A stretch of 64,000 nucleotides of DNA, taken from assembly GCA_965223725.1 (NCBI GenBank), contig CBDCXE010000005.1, positions 434,001 through 498,000 of the forward strand. Reading direction: 5' to 3'. This document shows, in pieces, positions 44,542 to 53,910 of the stretch. A model generated the notes under the pieces. That model was not told the DNA's origin. It made no database searches and was given only the letters and a program-made list of their open reading frames with translations. The position numbers and the translations under genes are program-made. Source of the DNA: CBDCXE01 sp965223725 [NCBI: Nitrospinota bacterium] (GTDB lineage Bacteria > Nitrospinota_A > UBA7883). Position 1 is the first letter of the stretch. Each line of letters begins with the position of its first letter.

Positions 44542-44903
44542 GCAGGAGCGAAGGTTTTACCATACTGGAGATCGTCGTGGCGATGGCGATATTGTCCATA
44601 TCGTTGGTGGCGATACTCTCCGCCCATAACCGCGCGCTGATCATGGGCGATGACGCTGTCCGTCTGACCGACGCTGTGCATCTGGCCAGGGAAGAGATGG
44701 AGAAAATACATCTGAACCGGCCGTTACCCAAAAATGGTGAATCGGATTTTCAACAGAGGGAAGATTATCCTAAATTCAAGTGGCGAACAACCATGGAGGA
44801 AACACCCATAGAGGGCGCATGGATTGCAGTGATTGTGGTTTATGAAAGCGAAGAAGACCGGATGAAAGAGCTATTTAAGCTGACGTCATATGTGCGGGGA
44901 TAG
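44538..44903 (+). CDS. gspI: Minor pseudopilin GspI
   Basis: Short 121-residue pseudopilin. The leader MSRSEG is cleaved before FTILEIVVAMAILSISLVAIL, Glu at +5. GspI starts the pseudopilus tip with GspJ and GspK, which follow directly. Confidence 0.9.
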   Translation: MSRSEGFTILEIVVAMAILSISLVAILSAHNRALIMGDDAVRLTDAVHLAREEMEKIHLNRPLPKNGESDFQQREDYPKFKWRTTMEETPIEGAWIAVIVVYESEEDRMKELFKLTSYVRG

Positions 44904-44904
44904 C

Positions 44905-45549
44905 ATGAGGTCGGAAGGGATGAGGTCGAGCCAAGGTTTTACACTGCTGGAGCTGGTGGTAGTGATGGCCATACTATCGATCATCGGTGTTATTGTGTTT
45001 GGATCGTTTGCCGGTGTGCTGGCATCTGGTCAGCGGGCTGGGTACCGGGCCGAACAGAGCCATATCGCCCGATTTATAATCCGCAAGCTGACCGAAGACC
45101 TGGCTTCGGCTTCTATCTATACCTATAACGAGAAAGGGCGGTTTATAGGCATTGAATTCAAGGATGACGAGCGCAACAAGGATGAGATACGGTTCAGCGG
45201 ATATGGCAGGAGGTTTGTATTGGCGGGCTCCGGTTCCGATCAGGCGGAGATAACATGGTTCATTAAAAAGGATGACGGAGAAAGGCCTCCTTATACCCTA
45301 ATGCGCAGGGAGAATCCGGATGTTTACGACCCGCTGGATGACAGCAGAAACGTTTGGGAGCTTGATGTGACTGACCGGCTGGTATCGTTTAAGGCCAGAT
45401 ATAGAGACCGCCAGAAGTGGAACGACAGCTTCGATTCCACTTTAACGCGCCGCCTGCCGGAAGCTGTGGAGGTAGAATTTACTTTAATCGACGATGATGG
45501 GTATGAACTGACCAGGAAAGCGTTGATACCGGTGGGTGGCAGATCATGA
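44905..45549 (+). CDS. gspJ: Minor pseudopilin GspJ
   Basis: A pseudopilin of 214 residues. The start at 44905 is chosen because GGGG lies a few bases upstream; an in-frame ATG at 44890 overlaps gspI and has no ribosome-binding site. The leader ends before FTLLELVVVMAILSIIGVIVF with Glu at +5. The globular part resembles GspJ (RRLPEAVEVEFTLIDDDG). Confidence 0.9.
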   Translation: MRSEGMRSSQGFTLLELVVVMAILSIIGVIVFGSFAGVLASGQRAGYRAEQSHIARFIIRKLTEDLASASIYTYNEKGRFIGIEFKDDERNKDEIRFSGYGRRFVLAGSGSDQAEITWFIKKDDGERPPYTLMRRENPDVYDPLDDSRNVWELDVTDRLVSFKARYRDRQKWNDSFDSTLTRRLPEAVEVEFTLIDDDGYELTRKALIPVGGRS

Positions 45550-46433
45550 GACAGAGACGGCCTTTCGGTAATCGTGACGGAATGGCGCTGCTGATGACTG
45601 TGATTATCGTCGCCCTGCTCACTATCGTCACCAGCGATTATTTTTATGAAACATGGATACAATCTGCGCTGGCTGTTGGCTATCGGGATGACACAAAAGC
45701 GTTATACGCGGCCAAGTCGGGGCAGGAAGCGGCGAAACTACAATTGATAAAGAAACCGATGGTCGGGATGCTGCCTGTCCCTATAGAGGGTGAATACGCC
45801 TTCGTGACCATGGCTGACGAGTCGGGCAAAATCAACCTGAACAACCTGACCGACCAGAAGAACTATAAGGTCGAATTCTGGGTAGGTGTTTTCAAACGAC
45901 TGCTGAAAAGACTTGAGTTGGATAGCGACTTGGCCGGCGCCATGGTCGATTGGCTGGATAAAAATTCCAATGTAGAGCAGGGCGGCGCCGAGGATGGCTA
46001 TTACCTCTCCTTGAAAAAACCGTATAGGGCCAAAAACGGAAAGCTCGATTCGCTGGATGAAATTTACAATATAAAGGGATTCACACCAAAAGTCGTCTCG
46101 AAGCTCCGCAAATATATAACCGTCTGGTCGGCTGGCTCGGCAAAGGTTAATATCAACACGGTGGAGCCGGAGGCGTTGCTGGCGCTGGATGATGGTATGA
46201 CCGTCGGTATGGTAAAAGAGATTGTCAACGCCCGCCCGTTTAAAAGCATTGCGTCTATAAAGAGGTTTGTGGGTGCGGGTAAAATTTACGCTAATATTAC
46301 GCAATACATTGATGTAAAAGGAAGCGCATACTCTGTCGAATCGACAGCCACCTTCGGTGAATCCACCCGGACCATTCGTGCGGTTTACAACCCCGGTTTG
46401 ATTTCAGAGCCGCTATATTACAAGGTTTTCTAA
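45546..46433 (+). CDS. gspK: Minor pseudopilin GspK
   Basis: The largest pseudopilin, 295 residues, capping the pseudopilus. Cleavage before MALLMTVIIVALLTIV; as usual for GspK the +5 residue is not Glu. The helical insertion has KINLNNLTD, VDWLDKNSNVEQGGAEDGYY and a helix-hairpin-helix-like VNINTVEPEALLAL. Confidence 0.93.
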   Translation: MRQRRPFGNRDGMALLMTVIIVALLTIVTSDYFYETWIQSALAVGYRDDTKALYAAKSGQEAAKLQLIKKPMVGMLPVPIEGEYAFVTMADESGKINLNNLTDQKNYKVEFWVGVFKRLLKRLELDSDLAGAMVDWLDKNSNVEQGGAEDGYYLSLKKPYRAKNGKLDSLDEIYNIKGFTPKVVSKLRKYITVWSAGSAKVNINTVEPEALLALDDGMTVGMVKEIVNARPFKSIASIKRFVGAGKIYANITQYIDVKGSAYSVESTATFGESTRTIRAVYNPGLISEPLYYKVF

Positions 46434-47863
46434 TGATATTTGCAATTAAAGCAGAAAGCGATCTAGTGAAAATCGCTGTCACCCGCAAAGGGTTTCAGGG
46501 AGATTCGATAGAGAAGCTGACCCGCAAGCGAATAGATGATGGAGACTTGTCATCCACTGTCAAGGAAGCGCTGACGGCCCTCGGTTACAGCCGGGAAAAC
46601 GATCGTGTGATTCTGGTAATACCTTCTGACTTGCTGACGTCTAGGATGCTGACCATGCCGCTGACCAAACGATCACAGATTATGGAGGCGCTGCCTTTTG
46701 AGATTGAATCGGCCACACCATTCGATGCGGAAGAGATCATTTGTGGATACCTGCCGGTAGAGCCGGTTGACAGTGGTACCCGCCTGCTTGCTATCGTAGT
46801 CAGGAAAAATGATATGGAAACCTTTCTGGAGCCCTATATTGCGGCTGGGATTCGACCAGACATGGTTTTGCCGGAGCCGCTGGTTGTCGCTTCGGTGCAG
46901 AGCGCTATTCCTGAAAACCCGCGTGGCAGTATAATTATTTTCGTAGGATTAAAAAAACAATCATCGTATATAACGGCTGTCAGTGGTTCAAAGCCGGTCT
47001 CATTCCACACCTTGCCATTAACAGAAGGTTCGACTGCCGAGCAACAAGCGCTGGAAGTGAAGCGAACTGTCATGTCGTTGCAGAAGAATGACCCGGAAGC
47101 TGTATTGAATAGGGTGTCGATAGTGACTTCCAGTAAAAACAATCCATTAATCTTTGAACTTAAAAGGCTGCTTAAAGTGGATGTTGATCAAATGGATCTA
47201 CCGATTAACGTTGCCATTGAGGATATGGATGATGGCGCTGCGCTGCCGGAGGCGCAATTTCTGGACGTGGCTGGCGCCGCTATGATGGCGATGGAGCGGC
47301 GGGCGGACAATATAGTAAACCTCCGGCCAGGTGGGCGAGGGCGGTTAACAGGAATCTCCGGCTCCAGGACGCAACTGATGATGACCGGTATTCTGCTCCT
47401 GCTGGTTCTGTTGGTGTGGGGCATCTCGCATTTCAGCGAGCAAATGAGAATCGACAACCGATATCAAAGCTTGAAAGACGGGATACGGGCGGAGTTTAAC
47501 AAAGCGTTGCCAAACGTTACAAATGTTGTTGATGAGACCCAGCAGTTAAAAAACGCGCTGAAAAAAATTGAGAATAAATCAAAAATGCTAGGATCCCTTA
47601 CTGATGAAGGGGATCCGTTTCTGGATCGATTCCTCGATATTACCAATGCTGTGCCAGAGAACGCGCGGCTCGATGTGGATGAGCTGGTTTATGAGCCAGG
47701 GAGCATGATAATCTCTGGCAGAACCGGGTCGTTTGAAAAGGTAGATAAACTTAAAAAGAATATCGATAATTTATCCTGGACCAATAAAGTATCGGTAACC
47801 AAGGCGAAGGCAGGTATCACCGCTGGTGAAGTGAGCTTTCGCCTGGAGGCCAAGCTGCAATAG
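46433..47863 (+). CDS. gspL: Type II secretion protein GspL
   Basis: Inner-membrane protein of 476 residues that recruits GspE. An actin-like cytoplasmic domain (about 1-300; RMLTMPLTKRSQIMEALPFEIE) is followed by one helix near 315-332 (MMTGILLLLVLLVWGISHF) and a periplasmic ferredoxin-like domain. Start overlaps the gspK stop by one base. Confidence 0.92.
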   Translation: MIFAIKAESDLVKIAVTRKGFQGDSIEKLTRKRIDDGDLSSTVKEALTALGYSRENDRVILVIPSDLLTSRMLTMPLTKRSQIMEALPFEIESATPFDAEEIICGYLPVEPVDSGTRLLAIVVRKNDMETFLEPYIAAGIRPDMVLPEPLVVASVQSAIPENPRGSIIIFVGLKKQSSYITAVSGSKPVSFHTLPLTEGSTAEQQALEVKRTVMSLQKNDPEAVLNRVSIVTSSKNNPLIFELKRLLKVDVDQMDLPINVAIEDMDDGAALPEAQFLDVAGAAMMAMERRADNIVNLRPGGRGRLTGISGSRTQLMMTGILLLLVLLVWGISHFSEQMRIDNRYQSLKDGIRAEFNKALPNVTNVVDETQQLKNALKKIENKSKMLGSLTDEGDPFLDRFLDITNAVPENARLDVDELVYEPGSMIISGRTGSFEKVDKLKKNIDNLSWTNKVSVTKAKAGITAGEVSFRLEAKLQ

Positions 47864-48411
47864 TGAACGCTATGAATCTAAAAAACATATCGTACCGGGA
47901 AAAAATAATTGGCGCAGTGGCGGCCGCTTTTATTATCGTTACTATCCTTTGGCTGGGGGTATATGAGCCCGCTGTAGAAAGAAGCGAAACCATGACGCTC
48001 AAACTGGAAGCAAAGGAACGGGAGTTGACGGAAGTAAAGGGCCTTTCAAAAAGATATATGGAGGTCAGGAGCAGGCTCAACGTTTTTGAGAACAAACTAA
48101 AGACTCAAACAAAGGGCTTTTCTTCCCTGGCCGTTATGGAGAGCCTGGCGAAAAACGCGGGTGTCCAGAATAATGTATCGTACATGGCGCCACGCTCGCC
48201 CGTGGCGCTGGAGGGGTATCGGGAGCTGCCAGTGGAACTGCGGTTGAAGCAGATATCATTGGGCAAATTGATCAGCTTTTTAAAGGCGGCCAAGGCATCT
48301 GGTAATTATCTACGTGTTAAGCGCATCGCGGTCAAACCGCAGTATGAAAACCAGGAGTTGCTGGATGTATCGATATCGATCGCCGGTTATGAGAAGGCAG
48401 GGCCGCAGTGA
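47863..48411 (+). CDS. gspM: Type II secretion protein GspM
   Basis: A 182-residue inner-membrane partner of GspL: one helix at about 14-34 (IIGAVAAAFIIVTILWLGVY), a coiled-coil segment (about 38-85) and a C-terminal ferredoxin-like fold (LGKLISFLKAAKASGNYL). GTG at 47863 overlaps the gspL TAG; an ATG at 47872 is an alternative start. Confidence 0.88.
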   Translation: MNAMNLKNISYREKIIGAVAAAFIIVTILWLGVYEPAVERSETMTLKLEAKERELTEVKGLSKRYMEVRSRLNVFENKLKTQTKGFSSLAVMESLAKNAGVQNNVSYMAPRSPVALEGYRELPVELRLKQISLGKLISFLKAAKASGNYLRVKRIAVKPQYENQELLDVSISIAGYEKAGPQ

Positions 48412-49301
48412 GCGATAGCAAGTTTTCCCCTGTCATGGATGGGTCGTTACCAAGAATATTATGTTATCTGCTGGCGCTGGCGCTGGTGACATTGCTGTTC
48501 ATATACATCCGGTTCCCCCATGATGAGCTGAAGCATTTTGTTGAACGAAGCTCCAGACTGGGGCCTGTGGCTGTCGAAATAGGTGATGCCAGACTGGCAT
48601 TCCCGCTTGGCCTTTCGCTGTCGAATGTGACCTTGAGTGACCCATATGTAGAGAAAGCTGGTGAGATAGTTGCCATAGAATATTTAAATTTCCGGCCTTC
48701 CATCCTCTACGCCATTGTCGGCAAGCGGTTTGCCACATTTTATGCGGATACATTAAGTGGAGTTGCTTCCGCCGATGTAGAACTGGCAGGGGATGACTAT
48801 GAGACCACACGACTCGAGTTTCAGATGGATGAACTGGATCCGGCCGAAGGAATGTGGTGGAAGAACTTTCCGTGGGCCAGGCTGAGCGGAATAGTAGATG
48901 GAGAGGGCGAATTTACCATCACTGGACAAGATATAAGGGGAGGGGCAGGATGGCTAAAAGCTTTGCTATCTGAAGGAGTTTTGACATTTGGCCCGGCGCT
49001 GGTGGTGGCTGTGCCGCCGGTTAGCATTGATTCTGGTGTGCTGGAGATTGATTATAAATCTGCTCGGGCGACCATTAAAAAAGGAGAATTTGCTGGCAAG
49101 GACGCTGAAGCAATAGTAACCGGCTTTGTGGATGTGGCGAAAAACCCACGATTTTCCCGCTTGAATTTAAAAGTGAACCTGAAACTTTCTGATTCGTATC
49201 GAGATAAGCTGGGGCCGCTTGAAATGCTTTTGCCCCAAAGCCAGAATGGCTATATGGTATTCCAAATAAGAGGGACGTTCGCCCACCCTGGCATAGGGTA
49301 G
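48408..49301 (+). CDS. gspN: Type II secretion protein GspN
   Basis: A 297-residue protein with one N-terminal helix (about 14-34, ILCYLLALALVTLLFIYIRF) and a beta-rich periplasmic domain with AsmA/GspN-type strands (FPLGLSLSNVTLSD, GEFTITGQDIRGGAGWL). GspN is not essential in most systems. It closes the operon; gspA, gspB and the prepilin peptidase gspO are not in the window. Confidence 0.82.
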   Translation: MSDSKFSPVMDGSLPRILCYLLALALVTLLFIYIRFPHDELKHFVERSSRLGPVAVEIGDARLAFPLGLSLSNVTLSDPYVEKAGEIVAIEYLNFRPSILYAIVGKRFATFYADTLSGVASADVELAGDDYETTRLEFQMDELDPAEGMWWKNFPWARLSGIVDGEGEFTITGQDIRGGAGWLKALLSEGVLTFGPALVVAVPPVSIDSGVLEIDYKSARATIKKGEFAGKDAEAIVTGFVDVAKNPRFSRLNLKVNLKLSDSYRDKLGPLEMLLPQSQNGYMVFQIRGTFAHPGIG

Positions 49302-49524
49302 TCAGGCTTAGTAAATATTATTAAAATAATACTAAGAAAATAATATCATCACACATAATTGCCGACTATTAAGGCTATTGTAACAGTATTTTGCATTAGG
49401 ATAGTTAGCTTTAAAGTCTTCTACAAAAGCGAACATCATGTTAAAATAAAAGATGGGGAGCTAGCTAGAAGTATTGTTAATAGAGACCACGAAAAACAAC
49501 AGTTATTAAAATGGGGAAATTTCT
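49302..49524. other. AT-rich intergenic region
   Basis: 223 bp between gspN and the first PilZ gene. AT-rich with no gene or clear terminator visible. A start for the PilZ transcript probably lies here. Confidence 0.4.
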
Positions 49525-50133
49525 ATGCTCCACACAGGACAAAGCATAACCCTGGAGTATGATGAAGTAGCGCATAAATCAACATTACGCGGCTGGAAAT
49601 GGGGGAAATACTTCCTGGTTGACCTGCCTGTTGAAGCAAAACAACAAATGTCCGCCGGTGTATCTGTGAAGCTCATAGTATTTGGACGGGGCTCCAGCAT
49701 CGAAATAATTACACGATGCAGCTCTGTGCTAAAAGAGGTGAAGCTGTCGGTGCTTCACTTTCCTGAAGAGATGAGCGCCAGCTACAATCGGAAAAATGAC
49801 CGGTTCAATATAACGATACCTATGACGATAACCGTCGAACGGGACGGTAAGACAATCGAGGAAAAAGGTGTGGTTACAAACCTGGGCAAGGGGGGGTGCC
49901 GCATAGCCACCACCAGAAAACTGATGAACGGTGAGAAAGTTGTTCTGAATGTCAAGTTCCCCACGGACAAGGGGACAAACGAATTGCCAGGCGTCATTCG
50001 TACCTCCAATAGCGAAACCGGGAGCAATTGGTATAGTCTGGAATTCGACGCCCTGGACGACAAATCGATGGGGCTGATAAATACATTTTTGAGTCAAATA
50101 GAAGAGTATTATCAAACGGAGCGCCTGCTATGA
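49525..50133 (+). CDS. PilZ-domain protein 1
   Basis: A 202-residue cytoplasmic protein with a YcgR-N-like flagellar-brake-type domain (about 1-85) and a PilZ domain (about 90-185). The c-di-GMP motif R-x3-R is RKNDR; the second motif reads NLGKGG where D/N-x-S-x-x-G is usual, so the Ser is replaced by Gly and binding may be altered. It overlaps the second PilZ gene by 4 bases. Confidence 0.88.
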   Translation: MLHTGQSITLEYDEVAHKSTLRGWKWGKYFLVDLPVEAKQQMSAGVSVKLIVFGRGSSIEIITRCSSVLKEVKLSVLHFPEEMSASYNRKNDRFNITIPMTITVERDGKTIEEKGVVTNLGKGGCRIATTRKLMNGEKVVLNVKFPTDKGTNELPGVIRTSNSETGSNWYSLEFDALDDKSMGLINTFLSQIEEYYQTERLL

Positions 50134-50786
50134 TCGAAAACGATTTAAAACTGGACCTGCCGATAGGTGAGTTTTGCCAGCTGGAAATTAACAATTCGAT
50201 CTACAGGTCTGTCTTTCGTGGCGATAAACCGTTTGAGTATGTGATGGTGGATGCGCCCCATAATGATTCCGGCATCGAGGATATCGCCCCGGATACACGC
50301 TTTGTAATTCGCTTTATTCGGAATGGGATGATTTACGGTTTTGAAACCTCTATATTACAAATATATGAGGAGTCTGTTTTCCTGTGGATCACGAAATATC
50401 CAGAAGCGATCGACAGCCTCAGCCTGAGGAGAACTCCGCGGGTTTCTACATTGTTAATGTCGGAAATACGCAACGATAGTTCATACCTCGCTGGCGCGAT
50501 AATCGACCTGAGCGAAGATGGATGTTTGATGGCAACGGATGAATCGTGGTTCCAAAAGGGCGAGAAATGTGTTATCAGCGTCCAGCTACCCATCTCGGAT
50601 GAGCCGGCCCTGCTGTCGTGCATAATAAAAAACGTTACCAAGAAAAACAATAAATACCATGTGGGTATGTCGTTTCTTATCGATGGCATAGGTTCCTACA
50701 CTTTGATACGGCACTATTATCATGAATGCCTGCTGGATGGGGAAACACCGCCGCAGGATATGGCAGACACCCAGGAAGAAGTTTGA
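50130..50786 (+). CDS. PilZ-domain protein 2
   Basis: A 218-residue PilZ protein with an N-terminal YcgR-like barrel and both c-di-GMP motifs intact: RRTPR near 99-103 and DLSEDG near 126-131. Translationally coupled to the preceding PilZ gene. The pair follows the T2SS operon on the same strand, so c-di-GMP may influence secretion, motility or surface behaviour. There are no motility genes in the window. Confidence 0.9.
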   Translation: MIENDLKLDLPIGEFCQLEINNSIYRSVFRGDKPFEYVMVDAPHNDSGIEDIAPDTRFVIRFIRNGMIYGFETSILQIYEESVFLWITKYPEAIDSLSLRRTPRVSTLLMSEIRNDSSYLAGAIIDLSEDGCLMATDESWFQKGEKCVISVQLPISDEPALLSCIIKNVTKKNNKYHVGMSFLIDGIGSYTLIRHYYHECLLDGETPPQDMADTQEEV

Positions 50787-50858
50787 CCAGGGTGCGCATT
50801 CCACAAATATACGAGCCCGGCCATATTGAAAATTTAACGAAACTATCACTGTTCCAGC

Positions 50859-50864
50859 TATAAT
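50859..50864 (+). promoter_or_regulatory. -10 box before the LolA-like gene
   Basis: TATAAT 39 bases before the GTG start at 50904. The -35 region (around 50836) is weak. Confidence 0.4.
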
Positions 50865-50903
50865 AATTACTTACATCCATGATAATTTTGTGAGCGGTTT
50901 ACA

Positions 50904-51716
50904 GTGAAATTTCTTTTAAAAGCGATCCTCCTGGTTTCAGCCGCAGCCATATTTTCCAATATAATTTCAAGCGGCCTGACCCCGGTCGGCGTAAAGCCAT
51001 CCAAGGTATCCAATGTCACCGAAACTCCAGAGCAGAAAGCCTCGAGAATTTTGCAAAAGGTTGACGATTTATGGCGAGGCAAATCATCCCATGGCGTCAT
51101 ATCGATGACTGTAAAAACGGAACATTATGAAAGATCGATGCGGATGGAGGCTTGGTCCAAAGGGAAGAATCAGTCGCTGGTCATTATCCGCGATCCGCTT
51201 AAAGAGCGGGGGACCGCAACGCTGAAATCTGATACCAGCATATATTCATACCTGCCCAAAACTGACCGTACGATCAGGCTGACCGCCGGGATGATGATGA
51301 GCTCCTGGATGGGGAGCCATTTTACAAACGACGACCTGGTGAAGGAATCTAGATTATCCGAGGATTACATTGCTGAAATATCGTTTGAAGGTAAAAAAAA
51401 TGATGTGTCGGTTTTGGAGTTTACCTTGCTTCCAAAACCTGACGCGGCGGTTGTCTGGGGCAAAATCACGATGACTGTGAGGGAAGCTGATTTAATACCA
51501 TTGACCTCCACATACTTTGATGAGGAGATGCAGATTGCCCGCACGATGACTTTTGCTGAAGCCATGGTGATGGGGGGGCGCCTGTTTCCCACCGTACTGA
51601 AGGTCACGCCGGAAGATAAACCTGGAGAGTATACAAAATTGATTTACGAGAAAATGGAATTCGACCTGGAACTGCAAGAATCGTTTTTCTCTATCGCGCA
51701 ACTTAAACGAAAATAG
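50904..51716 (+). CDS. LolA-like outer-membrane lipoprotein-sorting protein
   Basis: A 270-residue exported protein. A hydrophobic signal segment covers about 1-22. The mature part is a half-barrel of the LolA_like type (PF17131): SRILQKVDDLWRGKSSHGVISM, SYLPKTDRTIRL, GSHFTNDDLVKES. Such proteins accept lipids or lipoproteins from an FtsX-type permease. The gene begins at a GTG and is 13 bp from the permease, so they are coupled. Confidence 0.88.
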   Translation: MKFLLKAILLVSAAAIFSNIISSGLTPVGVKPSKVSNVTETPEQKASRILQKVDDLWRGKSSHGVISMTVKTEHYERSMRMEAWSKGKNQSLVIIRDPLKERGTATLKSDTSIYSYLPKTDRTIRLTAGMMMSSWMGSHFTNDDLVKESRLSEDYIAEISFEGKKNDVSVLEFTLLPKPDAAVVWGKITMTVREADLIPLTSTYFDEEMQIARTMTFAEAMVMGGRLFPTVLKVTPEDKPGEYTKLIYEKMEFDLELQESFFSIAQLKRK

Positions 51717-51729
51717 CAATTAGCGCCAA

Positions 51730-52962
51730 ATGAAAGTAGTTCCGTTTGCGTTTCGCAACATCGGCCGAAACCGTGACCGAGCCATCGTGACCCTCGGCGC
51801 CATGGCGTTGGCCGGCGCTATCATGATCTTCTATTCCTCGCTTATGGAAGGCTTTACCGACACCCTGGAGCGCAACATGGTGCGCATGAGCCTGGGCGAC
51901 ATACAGATACACCAGAAAGGGTACAGAGATGACCCGGATCTGTACAAACGCATCGAACAGCCAGACAAGGTCCTGGCCGGTCTTGCTGACATAGGCTTTC
52001 CCAACGCCGCGCCCAGGCTGTATGGGGCAGGGCTGGCCGCCACAGAGCTGACCTCCTCCGGCGTTGTCATCCGTGGTGTTGATATAGAACGCGAATCGAA
52101 GGTTACCCAGACCCACCTGCATCTTCTGGACGGGGAATGGTTAAATGACTCAGACCCCCACGGAGTGGTGATCGGAAGAAAACTGGCCAGAACACTGAAT
52201 GTGAAAATCGGCAATGAAATTATTATTGTAAGTCAAGCGGCGGATGGGTCGATGGCGAACGATCTTTACACGGTTCGAGGTATTTTAAAATCGATAGCCA
52301 GCGGAATTGACCAGGCAGGTTTCTATATGACAGAAGAAAGCTTCCGCGAGCTAATGGCCATGCCGGAGGGCGCCCATGAAATAGCAATCATCCGGGTCGA
52401 TGGCGCGGAAAGCGTAGCCGTAGCTAAAGATAAAATTAAGGAAGTAAGCAAAGGGTTAGAGACCAAAAGCTGGCGGGAGCTGCAGCCGGTGATCGCCCGG
52501 TTGCTCGATAACGCGGACGCTGGCAACATTATCATGCTATTGATAGTCTACGCTGCCATAGGGATGGTTACATTAAACGCCATGTTGATGAGTGTGTTCG
52601 AGAGGATACGTGAATTTGGTATTATGAAGGCTGTGGGGGTAACGCCATGGCAAATAATGTTACTGGTGGTAGCCGAAGCGATTATACAGGCATTGATAGC
52701 ATGCGTTCTGGCCCTTGTTGTCGCGCTTCCGCTCTCTTATTACTTCCAGACCCATGGTATCGACCTGTCCACCCTCTCCCACAGTGCGTCGCTGGGCACG
52801 GTGGGTGGTGTCGCGTTTGATCCAGTGTGGTATACAAGGGTCACCTGGTCGTCGGTCACCCAACCATTGCTTTTTCTGCTGCTGATAGTGGGGTTGGCGG
52901 TTATATACCCCGGGGTAAAAGCGGCGGTAATAAAGCCTGTTAAGGCTATAACTTATATATAA
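51730..52962 (+). CDS. ABC transporter permease, FtsX/LolE type
   Basis: A 410-residue inner-membrane permease of the MacB/LolCE type: an N-terminal helix, a large periplasmic domain (about 45-265) and three C-terminal helices (about 270-300, 318-345, 380-405) with SVFERIREFGIMKAVGVTPWQI, the usual coupling-helix sequence. No ATPase gene is adjacent; a partner is needed in trans. Confidence 0.9.
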   Translation: MKVVPFAFRNIGRNRDRAIVTLGAMALAGAIMIFYSSLMEGFTDTLERNMVRMSLGDIQIHQKGYRDDPDLYKRIEQPDKVLAGLADIGFPNAAPRLYGAGLAATELTSSGVVIRGVDIERESKVTQTHLHLLDGEWLNDSDPHGVVIGRKLARTLNVKIGNEIIIVSQAADGSMANDLYTVRGILKSIASGIDQAGFYMTEESFRELMAMPEGAHEIAIIRVDGAESVAVAKDKIKEVSKGLETKSWRELQPVIARLLDNADAGNIIMLLIVYAAIGMVTLNAMLMSVFERIREFGIMKAVGVTPWQIMLLVVAEAIIQALIACVLALVVALPLSYYFQTHGIDLSTLSHSASLGTVGGVAFDPVWYTRVTWSSVTQPLLFLLLIVGLAVIYPGVKAAVIKPVKAITYI

Positions 52963-52996
52963 GTTTAAAATACTCTTTACTATCTGGACTCATGTC

Positions 52997-53024
52997 GTTA
53001 CAATTGGTAACGGTACTCTATAAT
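52997..53024 (+). promoter_or_regulatory. Promoter of the mtdB operon with operator-like palindrome
   Basis: TATAAT at 53019-53024 with GTTACA at 52997-53002, spacing 16. The -35 lies inside an imperfect inverted repeat GTTACAATTGGTAAC (52997-53011), a possible binding site. This looks like a sigma-70 promoter, not the sigma-54 type used by the NtrC-like regulator of this operon. Confidence 0.5.
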
Positions 53025-53046
53025 AATCTAAATATAAAGGGAATTC

Positions 53047-53910
53047 ATGCGAAACCATCTATTTTTCTTATCGACCGATAAGCACGCCAGTCCATTTGAT
53101 ATCAATATCGGCCTAGACGCAGGATTTGATGTCGTGATACCTTATATCAACGTTGTGGCAGAAGACGCCGGGGACCTGACGCGGGATGTAATATTTTCCC
53201 GTGGACCGAAAGGTTGCCCCCACTCCGGCATATTTATCGGTGGTTCTGATGTAGAGCTTTCCGAAGAGATTATGGATATCTGCTCCAAGTCGATATTCGA
53301 GCCTTTCACAGTATCAATTTTCGCTGATCCACGGGGCGCCTACACCACAGCCGCTGCAATGGTTGCCAAGCTGAAAGCTGGCGCAGACACTCTGGAAGGC
53401 AAAAAGGTGTGCGTATTTGGTGGCACCGGTCCGGTGGGTCGCATCGCCGCTGTCCATCTCGCCAATGAAAAAGCTGATGTTTCGATTGTCACTTCCCGAA
53501 CAGCGGAGGCTGGGCGCGAAGCGGCGGAGAAGATTTCCAAATCCTACGGGATCAAATTAGGCTCGGCGGCAGCTACGAGTGAAGAAGAGAGGCTCGCGAT
53601 AATAGAATCGAACGATATAGCAGTGGCCTCGGTTAAAGCCGGAGTTCAAATTTTAAGCCATGACGCCCTAAAATCGGTGAAAACCAAAACCGTGATTGCA
53701 GATGTCAACGCCACTCCTCCTATCAGTTTCGAAGGACTGGATTCTGGTGATGACAACAAACAGATTACCGACAATGTCACCGGTGTTGGCGCTTTGGCCA
53801 TTGGGGTAGTAAAATACAAAACACAAGTGGAGATATACAAGGCCATGCTTGCAGATAAAATAACCGTGAGTTACAAAGAAGCCTATGACATCGCCAAAAC
53901 CCTGGTCTGA
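53047..53910 (+). CDS. mtdB: Methylene-tetrahydromethanopterin dehydrogenase
   Basis: NAD(P)-dependent oxidation of methylene-H4MPT to methenyl-H4MPT in one-carbon metabolism. The 287 residues match MtdB/MtdA: FDINIGLDAGFDVVIPY, DVIFSRGPKGCPHSGIFIGG, FADPRGAYTTAAAMVAKL and the Rossmann motif VCVFGGTGPVGRIAA. Cofactor preference between H4MPT and H4F, and between NAD and NADP, cannot be set by eye. Other H4MPT genes (fae, mch, fhc) are not in the window. The end overlaps the corrinoid protein gene by 26 bases, indicating a tight operon. Confidence 0.92.
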   Translation: MRNHLFFLSTDKHASPFDINIGLDAGFDVVIPYINVVAEDAGDLTRDVIFSRGPKGCPHSGIFIGGSDVELSEEIMDICSKSIFEPFTVSIFADPRGAYTTAAAMVAKLKAGADTLEGKKVCVFGGTGPVGRIAAVHLANEKADVSIVTSRTAEAGREAAEKISKSYGIKLGSAAATSEEERLAIIESNDIAVASVKAGVQILSHDALKSVKTKTVIADVNATPPISFEGLDSGDDNKQITDNVTGVGALAIGVVKYKTQVEIYKAMLADKITVSYKEAYDIAKTLV

